The notes: generated by a model from the letters alone, not told the origin. A stretch of 11,640 nucleotides of DNA from an uncultured Prevotella sp. (GCA_900546345.1 URCI01000070.1:1-11640), one strand, 5' to 3'; positions 1 to 8,120 are shown, counted from the stretch's first letter. Translations and numbers: made by a program.

Positions 1-54
1 AAAGGTGAGATGACCGAAAATTCTCTAGAGAATTTTCGGTCATCTCACCTTTTT
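1..54. terminator. Perfect 52-bp palindrome, putative (bidirectional) terminator
   Basis: Bases 1-26 are exactly the reverse complement of bases 27-52, with no spacer; the centre is TCTCT/AGAGA. On the + strand the right arm runs into five T (50-54), then C and four more T, as expected of a Rho-independent terminator for a gene lying left of the window. The arms begin and end with AAA/TTT, so it could also stop transcription arriving from the right on the - strand, but the bases beyond position 1 are not visible. RNA from it would form a very stable hairpin, limited only by the few central bases that must stay unpaired. It could instead be one copy of a dispersed palindromic repeat, which cannot be judged from one copy. 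Confidence 0.75.
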
Positions 55-302
55 CTTTTGTACAAACAACTTGTTTCTTCCTCAAAAACAACAAAAACGA
101 TGGCGTCCGACTCATTTTCATATAGAAATGCGCTTCTAGATGGCAACTTCGCCATGAGGGCATTTTGTCATAAAAAAAGTAGCATCATATCCGACCATAC
201 TGAAGATAAAGGAAAAACAAAATCACCATTTTTAGGTAGGCTCTACACGCACTTCAATTCCCCACATTGTTGTAACTTTGCACTCGGAACATGATGTAAG
301 AA
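55..302. other. AT-rich intergenic spacer without a supportable gene
   Basis: About 250 bp between the palindrome and the first gene. Open frames on both strands run into the palindrome, but they have no recognisable domain, signal peptide or ribosome-binding site, and their low-complexity Ser/Lys-rich composition fits non-coding DNA. The only element seen is the TAnnTTTG octamer at 273-280. Confidence 0.6.
273..280 (+). promoter_or_regulatory. Putative Bacteroidetes -7 promoter element (TAACTTTG)
   Basis: TAACTTTG matches the Bacteroidetes housekeeping -7 consensus TAnnTTTG. It lies 22 bp upstream of the ATG at 303, giving a predicted leader of roughly 15 nt. No clear TTTG -33 box is visible about 20 bp upstream, so the call rests on one octamer and its position. 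Confidence 0.45.
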
Positions 303-1310
303 ATGCAATATTTTAGACTACTTATCAGCACGCTTTGTCTCATAACCAGCCACACGGCAACAATAGCCCAGGACAGTATCGCTCAGAAACGTATCACCGG
401 TTATGTATCGACAGAAGTAAATTACGGACGACACGAGAAAGGCACCAAGCCGCTCATCGACTTCCCACACGTCATCGCAGGAGCTACTGTGCAAATGGGG
501 AGAGGATGGTCGGTAGTGACCGAGGTGGAATATGAGCGATTCCGCACCGACGGACAATGGGGCAACAACTTCCGTGACAACTACACGACCAACAAGTTCT
601 ATGTCAACAAGAGTTGGAGCCAGGCGCTCAATGTCAAGGCGGGCATCGTCGACATTCCCGTGGGCACCACCAACTCCGGAGGGCCTGCGCTGACCATCTA
701 CGACCCGCTCGACGAGAGCACGCTCATGCCGATGACCTGGCACGAAGGGGGCGCGGCACTGTGGGGCAGCTACCGGAAGGTGCACTACGAAGTGGGTGCC
801 TATGTCTACCCCACCGCCCCGCTGAAGGATTCCCGACTGCTTGGTGCCGCCGCACGCGTGGGCATCATGCCTGTTGACGGGCTCGACCTGAGTCTGTCGT
901 GCTTCTACGGCTCTTCAAAAGAAGGTATGGTACAACGGCAGAACCCCAATCTCGCCGAGTTTGACCATGTGCATCACACCGCCTTTGACATCGCCTATGT
1001 CGCCAACGGCTGGACGATCGACGGCCAGCTGACGGCCAGTAGCTGTCACAGCAACAAGGCGGCCGGCGTGGAGATAGGTTACGATGTGGCCACTCTGCTG
1101 GGCTGGTCGTGCTGCTCCATCATCCCCTTCACGCGCTACGACGGTTACTACCATGTCGAAGGCGTCTCGTGCAACAAATACACGGTGGGACTCAACACCT
1201 CACTGCCGCTTGGCTTCGTCATCAAGGCTGAGACGGGCCGGACCTTCATCAGTGACGATTCCTGCACCTCTTTTTTTGACCTCAGTCTGGGGTGGCAATG
1301 CGAGTTCTGA
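303..1310 (+). CDS. Predicted outer-membrane beta-barrel protein (porin-like)
   Basis: This 335-residue protein starts with a hydrophobic signal peptide (about residues 1-22, cleavage near the Ala-Gln after TATIAQ). The rest alternates polar and hydrophobic residues with many aromatics, as in transmembrane beta-strands, and the chain ends in Phe, the usual last residue of an outer-membrane barrel. A central stretch with GIVDIPVGTTNSG followed by TWHEGG (roughly residues 115-155) resembles uncharacterised porin-like proteins of Bacteroidetes; the specific family is not certain. It probably forms a small channel or structural barrel; no substrate can be inferred. All seven mature-part cysteines (C200, C248, C270, C271, C290, C321, C333) lie in the last 136 residues, which is odd for a barrel. 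The start at 303 is chosen because it is followed directly by the signal peptide and sits just after a promoter-like octamer. No terminator is visible before the next gene. Confidence 0.8.
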   Translation: MQYFRLLISTLCLITSHTATIAQDSIAQKRITGYVSTEVNYGRHEKGTKPLIDFPHVIAGATVQMGRGWSVVTEVEYERFRTDGQWGNNFRDNYTTNKFYVNKSWSQALNVKAGIVDIPVGTTNSGGPALTIYDPLDESTLMPMTWHEGGAALWGSYRKVHYEVGAYVYPTAPLKDSRLLGAAARVGIMPVDGLDLSLSCFYGSSKEGMVQRQNPNLAEFDHVHHTAFDIAYVANGWTIDGQLTASSCHSNKAAGVEIGYDVATLLGWSCCSIIPFTRYDGYYHVEGVSCNKYTVGLNTSLPLGFVIKAETGRTFISDDSCTSFFDLSLGWQCEF

Positions 1311-1386
1311 ACACACACCATGAATTGTAAAAACAAAAATATAAGTGAAAGAAACGTCCAAAGAGCGTCATGTCGATAATTATTCG

Positions 1387-1394
1387 TATCTTTG
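1387..1394 (+). promoter_or_regulatory. Putative -7 promoter element (TATCTTTG) of the GH97 gene
   Basis: TATCTTTG matches TAnnTTTG and ends 30 bp before the ATG at 1425, in an AT-rich 114-bp spacer. This implies a leader of about 20-25 nt and transcription of the glycosidase separately from the barrel gene. A -33 box is not evident. Because no hairpin terminator separates the two genes, read-through from upstream remains possible. Confidence 0.5.
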
Positions 1395-1424
1395 CGTTAC
1401 CAAAATCTAACATAATACCCAAAC

Positions 1425-3446
1425 ATGACAAGCAGAAAGACTATCCTCAGAACTATGCTCCTCATGCTGCCGCTCACATCGGTGGCCTTGCCAGTGGCAG
1501 CAAAGGACAAAACAGTGGCCTCGCCCGATGGCAACCTCGTTGTCACCCTGTCCGACAAAGGCGGTATCCCCTCTTATTCGGCTGCGCTGGGAAAGCAAAC
1601 GGTGCTCCTGCCGTCACGGCTCGGCCTGGTGGCTGACTTCGGCGACCTGACCAAGGGCATGACGATCGTGGATGACACCAGCTACGTGGTGGAGAAGCAC
1701 TACGACATGACGCGCACCAAAAAAGCCCACAGTGACTTCAAGGCCAACGCCACCGACGTGACCTTCGCCAACGACAAGGGACAGCGGTTCACCGTGACCT
1801 TCGTCGTGGCCGATCACGACGTGGCGCTGCGCTATTTCATCCCACGACAGAAAAACGACAACCCGAAATGTGCCGTCATCCGCAGTGAGGCGACCTCGTT
1901 TCGCTTACCCGATGGCACAACGACTTTCCTCTCACCTCAGATCACGCCTATGACGGGATGGGAACGCACAAAGCCTTCCTATGAAGAGGAATACCGCGCT
2001 GATGCTCCCATGACCGACCGGTCGCAATATGGTGTGGGCTATACCTTCCCTTGTCTCTTCCACGAACAGCTGTCCGCACCTGAGGTCAAGGGTAAAAAAA
2101 ATGCGGTGGTCAAACAAGATTACTGGGTATTGGTATCGGAGACGGGGGTCGACGGCAGCTATTGCGGCAGCCGACTGAGTGACTACGACGCACAGACGGG
2201 CTACACCATCGCCTATCCCCAACCCGGCGAGAACAATGGCAACGGATCGGCACAGCCAGGCATCGCACTGCCAGGACATACACCGTGGCGAACCATCACC
2301 GTGGGACAAGGGTTGGCCCCCATCGTGGAGACCACGATCCCCTTTGATGTGGTGGAGCCCAGATACACGACCAAACACGAATACAAGCCGGGACGCTATA
2401 CCTGGAGCTGGCTCGTATGGCAGGACAACTCGATCAACTATGCCGACCAGGTGCAGTTCATCGACTTGGCTGCCAAGTATGGCTATGAATATGTGCTGGT
2501 CGACAACTGGTGGGACAAAAACATCGGGCATAAGGGCATCAAGAAGCTTGCCGCCTACGCCAAAGCGAAGGGTGTCCGTCTCATGCTGTGGTACAACAGC
2601 AACGGCTATTGGAACGATGCACCGCAGACTCCACGCGGCATCATGAACGACGCCATCGCCCGCAAGCATGAGATGGCATGGATGGAGCGCATCGGCATCG
2701 CCGGCATCAAGGTAGACTTCTTCGGCGGTGACAAGCAACAGACGATGCAACTCTACGAGGACATCCTCAGCGACGCCAAAGACCACCACCTCGCCGTCAT
2801 CTTCCACGGTTGCACCATCCCACGTGGTTGGGAACGGATGTATCCCAACTATATCGCCTCCGAGGCGGCACTGGCTAGTGAGAACATCTTCTTCACGGAA
2901 TATCACGCCAAGAAGGAAGGTTTCGAGATGACCATGCATCCTTTCAGCCGCAACGCCATAGGCAGCTTCGACTGGGGTGGCGTGATCATGAACCGCTATC
3001 TCAGCCGCGACAACCGCAGCCGACACCCACGCTACACGAGCAACACGTTTGAGCTTGCCACTGCCATCACTAACCAGACAAGTGTCAACTGCGTGGAGGT
3101 CACCCCGCAGTCCGACTCTACCGTCAACGCTGTGGAGCGTGCTTTTCTCAAGGACATCCCCACGACTTGGCGCGACACAAAGTTCATCGACGGCTACCCA
3201 ACCCGTTATGCGGTCATCGCCCGTCAGGACGCTGTCAGTGGCAAATGGTTTGTCGGTGGTCTTAACGGCATGAACAAGCCGCTTCAGCTCACCCTCTCCC
3301 TGCCCATGCTCGCCGGCCAGCAGGTGACGCTCCTCACTGATGGCAAAAACCGCGAGGCTGTGGAGAAGACCGTCAAGATTGGCAAGAACGGCAAACTCAA
3401 AGTCTCGTTCCAGTCGATGGGCGGTATCGTCATCAGACAGAAATAA
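1425..3446 (+). CDS. Glycoside hydrolase family 97, probable retaining alpha-galactosidase type
   Basis: A 673-residue secreted enzyme expected to cleave alpha-linked sugars in the periplasm. Residues 1-26 form a signal peptide (ending LPVAA-KD). The GH97 order is visible: N-terminal beta-sandwich (about 30-290), (beta/alpha)8 barrel (about 300-570, with YVLVDNWWDK and MLWYNSNGYW), and a C-terminal beta domain to the end. D431 in IKVDFF sits where retaining GH97 enzymes carry the nucleophile. E486 lies 55 residues further, the same interval as between the D415 and E470 catalytic pair I recall for Bacteroides thetaiotaomicron BtGH97b, so E486 is the likely acid/base. E480, six residues earlier, would match a calcium ligand. 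The length is close to BtGH97b (about 660) and shorter than the inverting alpha-glucosidase SusB (about 740). The family call is strong; alpha-galactosidase specificity is an inference from D431. Other alpha-glycosides are possible. Confidence 0.9.
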   Translation: MTSRKTILRTMLLMLPLTSVALPVAAKDKTVASPDGNLVVTLSDKGGIPSYSAALGKQTVLLPSRLGLVADFGDLTKGMTIVDDTSYVVEKHYDMTRTKKAHSDFKANATDVTFANDKGQRFTVTFVVADHDVALRYFIPRQKNDNPKCAVIRSEATSFRLPDGTTTFLSPQITPMTGWERTKPSYEEEYRADAPMTDRSQYGVGYTFPCLFHEQLSAPEVKGKKNAVVKQDYWVLVSETGVDGSYCGSRLSDYDAQTGYTIAYPQPGENNGNGSAQPGIALPGHTPWRTITVGQGLAPIVETTIPFDVVEPRYTTKHEYKPGRYTWSWLVWQDNSINYADQVQFIDLAAKYGYEYVLVDNWWDKNIGHKGIKKLAAYAKAKGVRLMLWYNSNGYWNDAPQTPRGIMNDAIARKHEMAWMERIGIAGIKVDFFGGDKQQTMQLYEDILSDAKDHHLAVIFHGCTIPRGWERMYPNYIASEAALASENIFFTEYHAKKEGFEMTMHPFSRNAIGSFDWGGVIMNRYLSRDNRSRHPRYTSNTFELATAITNQTSVNCVEVTPQSDSTVNAVERAFLKDIPTTWRDTKFIDGYPTRYAVIARQDAVSGKWFVGGLNGMNKPLQLTLSLPMLAGQQVTLLTDGKNREAVEKTVKIGKNGKLKVSFQSMGGIVIRQK

Positions 3447-3471
3447 GAGAGCAACCGCCTGTCCATAACGC

Positions 3472-3513
3472 AATCGTGCCTGTATGCAATGAAGCATACA
3501 GGCACGATTTTTT
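3472..3513 (+). terminator. Rho-independent terminator after the GH97 gene
   Basis: A 16-bp perfect stem (3472-3487 with 3494-3509) closes a 6-base loop AATGAA and is followed by T up to 3513, giving six T in a row from 3508. It begins 25 bp after the GH97 stop codon. On the opposite strand the hairpin is followed by a poor T tract (ATTGCGTT), so it should act mainly on + strand transcripts, though it may also slow transcription from the convergent peptidase gene. Confidence 0.9.
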
Positions 3514-3521
3514 ATAAGATG

Positions 3522-3543
3522 CTCACACGTGTCATCGTGTGAG
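3522..3543 (-). terminator. Small hairpin enclosing the peptidase stop codon (weak terminator candidate)
   Basis: CTCACACG (3522-3529) pairs perfectly with CGTGTGAG (3536-3543) around a 6-base loop. The TGA stop of the S9 peptidase (3532-3534) lies in that loop. On the - strand no T run follows directly, so it is not a standard intrinsic terminator. It may protect the 3' end of the mRNA or be chance. Confidence 0.3.
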
Positions 3544-6423
3544 TTCTGTTCCGAAGCACTGACCTTTTCTGACGGCGGGGACACCGAGGCGCATCCATGC
3601 CGGCTCTGGAGCTCCGAGAAGATAATGGTCGAAGAACTGCTGGAGACGCACGGACAAATCCTTGCAGTTGCGACGTTCCACTAAGTTGTGGGCTTCCTTG
3701 TTATACTCCAGCATCCACACCGGCTTACCGAGCCGGCGAAGCGCCATGAAGTACTCAATGCCCTGATACCATGGCACCGCTCCGTCGTTGTCGTTGTGCA
3801 TGATCAACAGTGGCGTCCTGACCTGATCAGCCTTGAACAAAGGTGAGTTTTCAAGATACAGGTCGAGACCGCCTTTGTCCCATAACGATTTGCCGATACG
3901 GCTCTGTCCATGCTCATACTGCATCTGACGGCAGACGCCTGAAGCCCAGCGGATGCCATCATAAGCCGAGGTCATGTTGCTCACGGGAGCACCGGCTCCT
4001 GCCGCGGCAAAGATAGGCGTGCGGGTCACAAGATAGGCGGTCTGGTATCCGCCCCAGCTCTGTCCCTGGATAGCCAGACGTGAGGAGTCGATAAACGGGT
4101 ACTGGGCACACATGGCCTTCACGCCCGACACAATGCAGTTATAGGCGCTCTCGCCGGGATGACCCACCTGATAGCGGATGTCCGGCACAAAGACCACATA
4201 GCCACGAGAGCAGTAGAAAGCCAGGTTGACGGTGCTGCGGCTGGGACGTGGCTCAATGAAATCATAGAGTGACTCGGAGCGGCGCTCATAGAAATAGCTG
4301 ATCATCGGATATTTCTTCGACGGATCCACACCATCAGGAATATACAGGATGCCGTCTAAAGGCGTGCCGTCAAAAGCCTTCCAATGTACGAGATGCGCCG
4401 TACCCCATGAGTAGGGGGCAAGCTGACTGCTGAGACGTGTCAAAGACTGTTGGTGCGTGAAACTGCCATCGGCAAGATAGAGATCATAGGCATTGCGGAA
4501 GTTGCCCTTGCAAAAAGCAAAGACAAAAGCATACCGACTCTTGCGGATGCTCTGATAGCTCACCGTGTCGGGAGTGACAAACGCGAGGGAAGTGGGACGG
4601 GAAGGAATGACGGAGGCGAGACCATTCTTCTTGCTGACCTCATCAAAGACCGTCATATAGACACGGCTGCCCTGGCCGATGACATTTTTTTCGCGCCAGT
4701 ACTTGGTGTCATACAAGGGCCGGTAGTCCAAAGACAGATGACGTAACTGCCAACGACGTGACCGTCCTTGACCTGCCGTGAGATTGAGTGCACGGCCGTC
4801 TTTGGGATCAAACTGCCACAGATCGTAGCGGTCAGCAATGATCACGGCCCGATCCTTTGCCAGCCATTGCGGCCGCATGTCATAAGGAGGCGGAAAGTTG
4901 GGGTGGTCGTCCTCCTCGTCATAGAAGGCCGTTGCCACCTTGCGCGTGAGGCACCGTGTCGCAGCAGACTTGATGTCATAGACATGCCAGGCAGAGTCGT
5001 TCATCTGATACCACAAGAGATAGTTGCCGTCGGGCGAGGCCATCACCCGGGCATTGAGTTTCTTGGCCACAGTGCGTCGACTGCCATCCTTGGTGTTGAC
5101 AAGATAGACATCGGTGTTGTCATTGTCTTCCCACTGCGAGTATATATAATAAGGTGTACGGTCCTGCGACAAGGCCCATGCGCCGTCGCCCTCGTTCATC
5201 AGCGTGATGTCATCCCATCGTTGAGTGGTCAAAGGAAGAAGGTCGTGCGGGCGGTCGAGGCTGATGACAGCCGGATAGGTGTATTTCCGGTTGCGCTCCA
5301 GCTCCACCTTTTGCTGCGGCTGTATCTGCTCATCACGCCAGTTCCAAATGTCCACTTGTGCGGTCTCGGAAGCAAAGATTGTGGTGTCACGTGGAGGGAG
5401 GAGCGGAGCCACACCAACAAGGATACGCCGTCCGGAACGAGAGAACTCCGGTGCACTGTTTTGGTTGAGTGTCCATCCCTCAGGCAGATGATCATGGTAT
5501 CCCTGCGGAATGATCTCTCGCGTGGCATGGCGGTCATGGAGGAACAGCGAACAATGCTTGTCGCCCGTAGAGGCTGTGTCTGTGGAAGCAAGGAAGACAA
5601 GCTGACTGCCATCAAGACTGAACTTGGGACTGCCATACCAGGCTTTTTTCTCAGAGAGCACGGTCGGCTTGAAGCCCTGCTTGAGATCATAGAGTGTCGC
5701 ACTCCCTTCTACCTTAGGATTCTTATCGTCTGTTTCCTTGGACGATTTTCCTGGCTTACCTTTCTTATCAGGGTTGACCAGCACAAGCAACTGACGGGCA
5801 TCCGGTGAGAAGGCATATTCCGCTACATGCTTGAGCGTGTCCTTCACGCCATTGGCCGTGTTGATGACGACCAGCACATTGCCGTCATCCGCAGGCTTGA
5901 CAGGATTCTTATGAGCACTCGCAGTCTTCGTAGAAGCTTTTGAGACGGTGACAGAATCCTTCTTGGAAGCATTGCCCTGGACATAGGCCAGGAACGGCTG
6001 TGACAGCACTCCGGTCTTATAACCTTTGACAGTTCCCCATTTGGTGAGACTTAAGTCCGAGAGACGGATGAAGACAAGGGAGTCCTGCGGCATCTTGTCT
6101 TTCTTCGTATTCTTCTTCCGGGCTGCCAAGATCTGACGGAAAGGTGCTTTGATGAGTGCCGTCACCGTGGTGCCGTCTCCGGCAATGTTGGCCTTGTAGC
6201 CACGGGCAATCGTCAGCTCCCTGCCATCGCTGTTGCGGTGGACAATGAGTTGGCCGTCGCCTTCCTGCGGGTTTACTTCAAAGATGGTGAACTTGCCGTC
6301 GGGTGTCAGTTGGGGCGAGGCCACGCTCCGCCACCCGTCATAGACGGTGTGATCGAGCGGCCGCTTCTGTCCCATCATGGGCAAAGAGGCAAGGAGAAAG
6401 ATAAGGAAAAGATAATTTCGCAT
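3532..6423 (-). CDS. Secreted S9 family (prolyl oligopeptidase-type) serine peptidase
   Basis: A 963-residue protein with a signal peptide (about residues 1-19, ending PMMGQ), so probably periplasmic. Residues about 25-670 form the beta-propeller expected of S9 enzymes, with repeated strands such as ASPDGNYLLW. Residues about 680-963 form the alpha/beta-hydrolase domain. The catalytic triad is visible: S789 in GQSWGGYQ, D880 in NDNDGAVP, H912 in EAHNL; YFYERR near 710-715 is a plausible oxyanion-hole region. Such enzymes cut oligopeptides, often removing dipeptides or cleaving after proline; the exact specificity cannot be read from sequence. Two Lys/Ser/Asp-rich inserts (about 153-180 and 219-240) look like flexible loops of the propeller. 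It follows susD on the same strand after a 95-bp gap containing a terminator-like hairpin, which suggests reduced or separate expression. It converges with the GH97 gene. Confidence 0.92.
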   Translation of the reverse strand: MRNYLFLIFLLASLPMMGQKRPLDHTVYDGWRSVASPQLTPDGKFTIFEVNPQEGDGQLIVHRNSDGRELTIARGYKANIAGDGTTVTALIKAPFRQILAARKKNTKKDKMPQDSLVFIRLSDLSLTKWGTVKGYKTGVLSQPFLAYVQGNASKKDSVTVSKASTKTASAHKNPVKPADDGNVLVVINTANGVKDTLKHVAEYAFSPDARQLLVLVNPDKKGKPGKSSKETDDKNPKVEGSATLYDLKQGFKPTVLSEKKAWYGSPKFSLDGSQLVFLASTDTASTGDKHCSLFLHDRHATREIIPQGYHDHLPEGWTLNQNSAPEFSRSGRRILVGVAPLLPPRDTTIFASETAQVDIWNWRDEQIQPQQKVELERNRKYTYPAVISLDRPHDLLPLTTQRWDDITLMNEGDGAWALSQDRTPYYIYSQWEDNDNTDVYLVNTKDGSRRTVAKKLNARVMASPDGNYLLWYQMNDSAWHVYDIKSAATRCLTRKVATAFYDEEDDHPNFPPPYDMRPQWLAKDRAVIIADRYDLWQFDPKDGRALNLTAGQGRSRRWQLRHLSLDYRPLYDTKYWREKNVIGQGSRVYMTVFDEVSKKNGLASVIPSRPTSLAFVTPDTVSYQSIRKSRYAFVFAFCKGNFRNAYDLYLADGSFTHQQSLTRLSSQLAPYSWGTAHLVHWKAFDGTPLDGILYIPDGVDPSKKYPMISYFYERRSESLYDFIEPRPSRSTVNLAFYCSRGYVVFVPDIRYQVGHPGESAYNCIVSGVKAMCAQYPFIDSSRLAIQGQSWGGYQTAYLVTRTPIFAAAGAGAPVSNMTSAYDGIRWASGVCRQMQYEHGQSRIGKSLWDKGGLDLYLENSPLFKADQVRTPLLIMHNDNDGAVPWYQGIEYFMALRRLGKPVWMLEYNKEAHNLVERRNCKDLSVRLQQFFDHYLLGAPEPAWMRLGVPAVRKGQCFGTELTR

Positions 6424-6440
6424 ATTCAGGTGGGTTTTAT

Positions 6441-6483
6441 AAAAAAAATAGTTTGGTGGCCAGCCTATGGCCAGTCACCAAAC
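6441..6483 (-). terminator. Rho-independent terminator or attenuator after susD
   Basis: On the - strand GTTTGGTG (6483-6476) pairs with CACCAAAC (6458-6451). The inner bases continue as CTGGCC with GGCTGG through two G-T pairs after one mismatch, closing on ATA. The stem of about 15 bp is followed by eight T (6448-6441). It lies about 35 bp after the susD stop and ends only 17 nt before the ATG of the S9 peptidase. Either susCD transcription stops here, or part of it reads through into the peptidase gene. Confidence 0.85.
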
Positions 6484-6518
6484 CGTTAACTTTTTGCTAT
6501 GAGAGGACTCGAGGTCTG

Positions 6519-8102
6519 TTACTCATTCTCCGTAATGGCAGAGTTGTAGTCGGCCTCGCGGTTTGGAATTGCCCAGACCCAACGCGTGTCATCATCAGCG
6601 GGGATGGTGACGGCAAATGTCGAATAGAAACTGCCGGGCGAGGCCAGACCCTTGCTGACACTCAATGCCTTGCGCACAATGTTTTTCTTCCAACGCTTGC
6701 AGTCGGTCCAGTCAAATCCTTCACCGAAGAGATCGAAACGGCGATAGAGCTTCACCTCATCAAGCAGGTCGCTGCCTGTCTTGGTGCTCAGCACATATTT
6801 GTCATCGTAGGGATGCACCACATCATAAAGCAGCTGGCGGGCCTCGGCTTCCTTGCCCAAGTGACAATCGGCCTCTGCCTCGGTATAGTACATCTCTGCG
6901 GCACGAATCAGATTGAAGGAACCGCCGCCGGGCATGAACGAGGCACGCAGCTTGAACTGCATATAGCCATAGACACGGCTGGTGGAATAGAGATAGCCGC
7001 TCTTCACGGCGCGTGTGTACAGGGCACCTTTGGTCACACGTCCCATGGATGACATGGTCTTGAACTCCGCGTCGGACTGGGGCACAAGGTAAAGGTCGCG
7101 GCGCACATCAGTGGCGGGGATCTGATCGATCAACTCCTTGCTGATGGCCACGGGATAGTTGCGGGCGGCAGTGGCTGAGGAGTTAGAACCGATGTAGGCA
7201 AAGTAGCTATAGTAATGGAGCGTCTGGTCCTCTGCCTCGTAGACGCCCCATATCCACTCGTCGTTCGGGCTGTTGAATCCATTCTTGTAAGCCGACTGAC
7301 CCATAAGGGTGTGTCCGACGCGGGCTTTGGCAGCACAGTCTGCGGCCGTCTGCCAGTCTTCGCGATAGAGGGCGGCACGCGCCTTGACGGCATAGGCCAC
7401 GCTGAGATCGGGCAAATAGAATTCACTCGACGAGCGTGTTTCCGAGCTCGATGAGAACAACGAGATGGCTTGGTCGAGATCGGCATAGATCTGCTCATAA
7501 GTCTCGGCCAGTGTGGCTTGTGCCTGGCTTTGGTCTTCTGCCGGATCGGTGGCCTTCAGACGCAGCACGATACCGCTTGTGGCTCCGTTGTTGCTGTCGC
7601 TCCACCGCTTGCAATAAAGGGTTGAAAGCCGATAGAAGCTATATGCACGGTAGACAAGGGCCTGCGCTTTGATGAAAGCCTTGGCCGACTCGGTGCCTTC
7701 GGCGTCGTTGACTGCATCAATGATGGCGTTGGCATTGCCGATGATCTTATAGTAGTAATACCATGGATAATAGGCATAGAGCGATGTCTTGCTCGTCTTG
7801 ATAGATGCCAAATTGTTCCACAGACTCGACCAACCGGTTTGCGCACACTTTTGATGATCATTGCCGTTGAAGTTGTTGTACCAGTTGAGCATGGTGCCCT
7901 CACCATTAAGTCCCTGAGATCCCAGATACTGCGAGGTCATCATCTTGGCAAGACCGTTGACGGCCAAAGCGCATTTGTCGGTCGTGGAGAACGCCGTTGA
8001 GCGCGAGATAGAACTGTTGGGCGTCGTATCGAGATAGTCGCTGCTGCATGCAGTAAAGCCGAGTGTCGCAGCAACTGCCAATATCATTATATATTTCTTC
8101 AT
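6519..8102 (-). CDS. SusD/RagB family surface lipoprotein, nutrient-binding
   Basis: A 527-residue lipoprotein. The N-terminus is a type II signal peptide whose lipobox ends FTAC, making C19 the lipidated residue. The mature start CSSDYLDTTPNSS is typical of SusD-like proteins. The body carries the family's helical repeats (for example ALVYRAYSFYRLSTLYC and AVKARAALYREDW) and ends with the usual family-type tail containing FTVTIP-like and WAIPNREAD motifs. SusD proteins sit on the cell surface as a lid on their SusC partner and bind the ligand before import. The start lies 18 bp after the susC stop, with AAAAGGAA directly upstream, so the two genes are co-transcribed and the pair is matched. 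The ligand cannot be told from sequence; with only an S9 peptidase downstream, peptides are as likely as glycans. The length is within the family range. Confidence 0.95.
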   Translation of the reverse strand: MKKYIMILAVAATLGFTACSSDYLDTTPNSSISRSTAFSTTDKCALAVNGLAKMMTSQYLGSQGLNGEGTMLNWYNNFNGNDHQKCAQTGWSSLWNNLASIKTSKTSLYAYYPWYYYYKIIGNANAIIDAVNDAEGTESAKAFIKAQALVYRAYSFYRLSTLYCKRWSDSNNGATSGIVLRLKATDPAEDQSQAQATLAETYEQIYADLDQAISLFSSSSETRSSSEFYLPDLSVAYAVKARAALYREDWQTAADCAAKARVGHTLMGQSAYKNGFNSPNDEWIWGVYEAEDQTLHYYSYFAYIGSNSSATAARNYPVAISKELIDQIPATDVRRDLYLVPQSDAEFKTMSSMGRVTKGALYTRAVKSGYLYSTSRVYGYMQFKLRASFMPGGGSFNLIRAAEMYYTEAEADCHLGKEAEARQLLYDVVHPYDDKYVLSTKTGSDLLDEVKLYRRFDLFGEGFDWTDCKRWKKNIVRKALSVSKGLASPGSFYSTFAVTIPADDDTRWVWAIPNREADYNSAITENE

Positions 8103-8120
8103 TTCCTTTTCGATTAAAAA

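Noticed and set aside
1..163. A - strand open frame from 163 running off the left edge through the palindrome
   Set aside because: About 54 codons with no recognisable feature; it stays open mainly because of the palindrome and the A/T-rich sequence. It could be real only if it continues beyond the window.
10..294. A 94-codon + strand open frame starting inside the palindrome
   Set aside because: It starts within the terminator-like palindrome, has no signal peptide or domain, and covers a low-complexity AT-rich spacer containing the promoter-like octamer for the next gene.
1271..1277. A T7 run near the end of the barrel gene as a phase-variation tract
   Set aside because: Seven T encoding part of Ser and two Phe is common, and a shift would alter only the last dozen residues.
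1311..1424. A possible terminator between the barrel gene and the GH97 gene
   Set aside because: I found no stem with a following T run in this spacer; only the TATCTTTG octamer is supportable.
1932..3584. A 550-codon - strand open frame opposite the GH97 gene
   Set aside because: The + strand protein has clear GH97 motifs and a signal peptide. The antisense frame is a by-product of third-position codon bias and shows no coherent fold.
4768..5808. A 346-codon + strand open frame opposite the S9 peptidase
   Set aside because: It lies opposite well-supported beta-propeller sequence; its composition (many Arg, Cys and Val without domain motifs) is typical of an antisense shadow.
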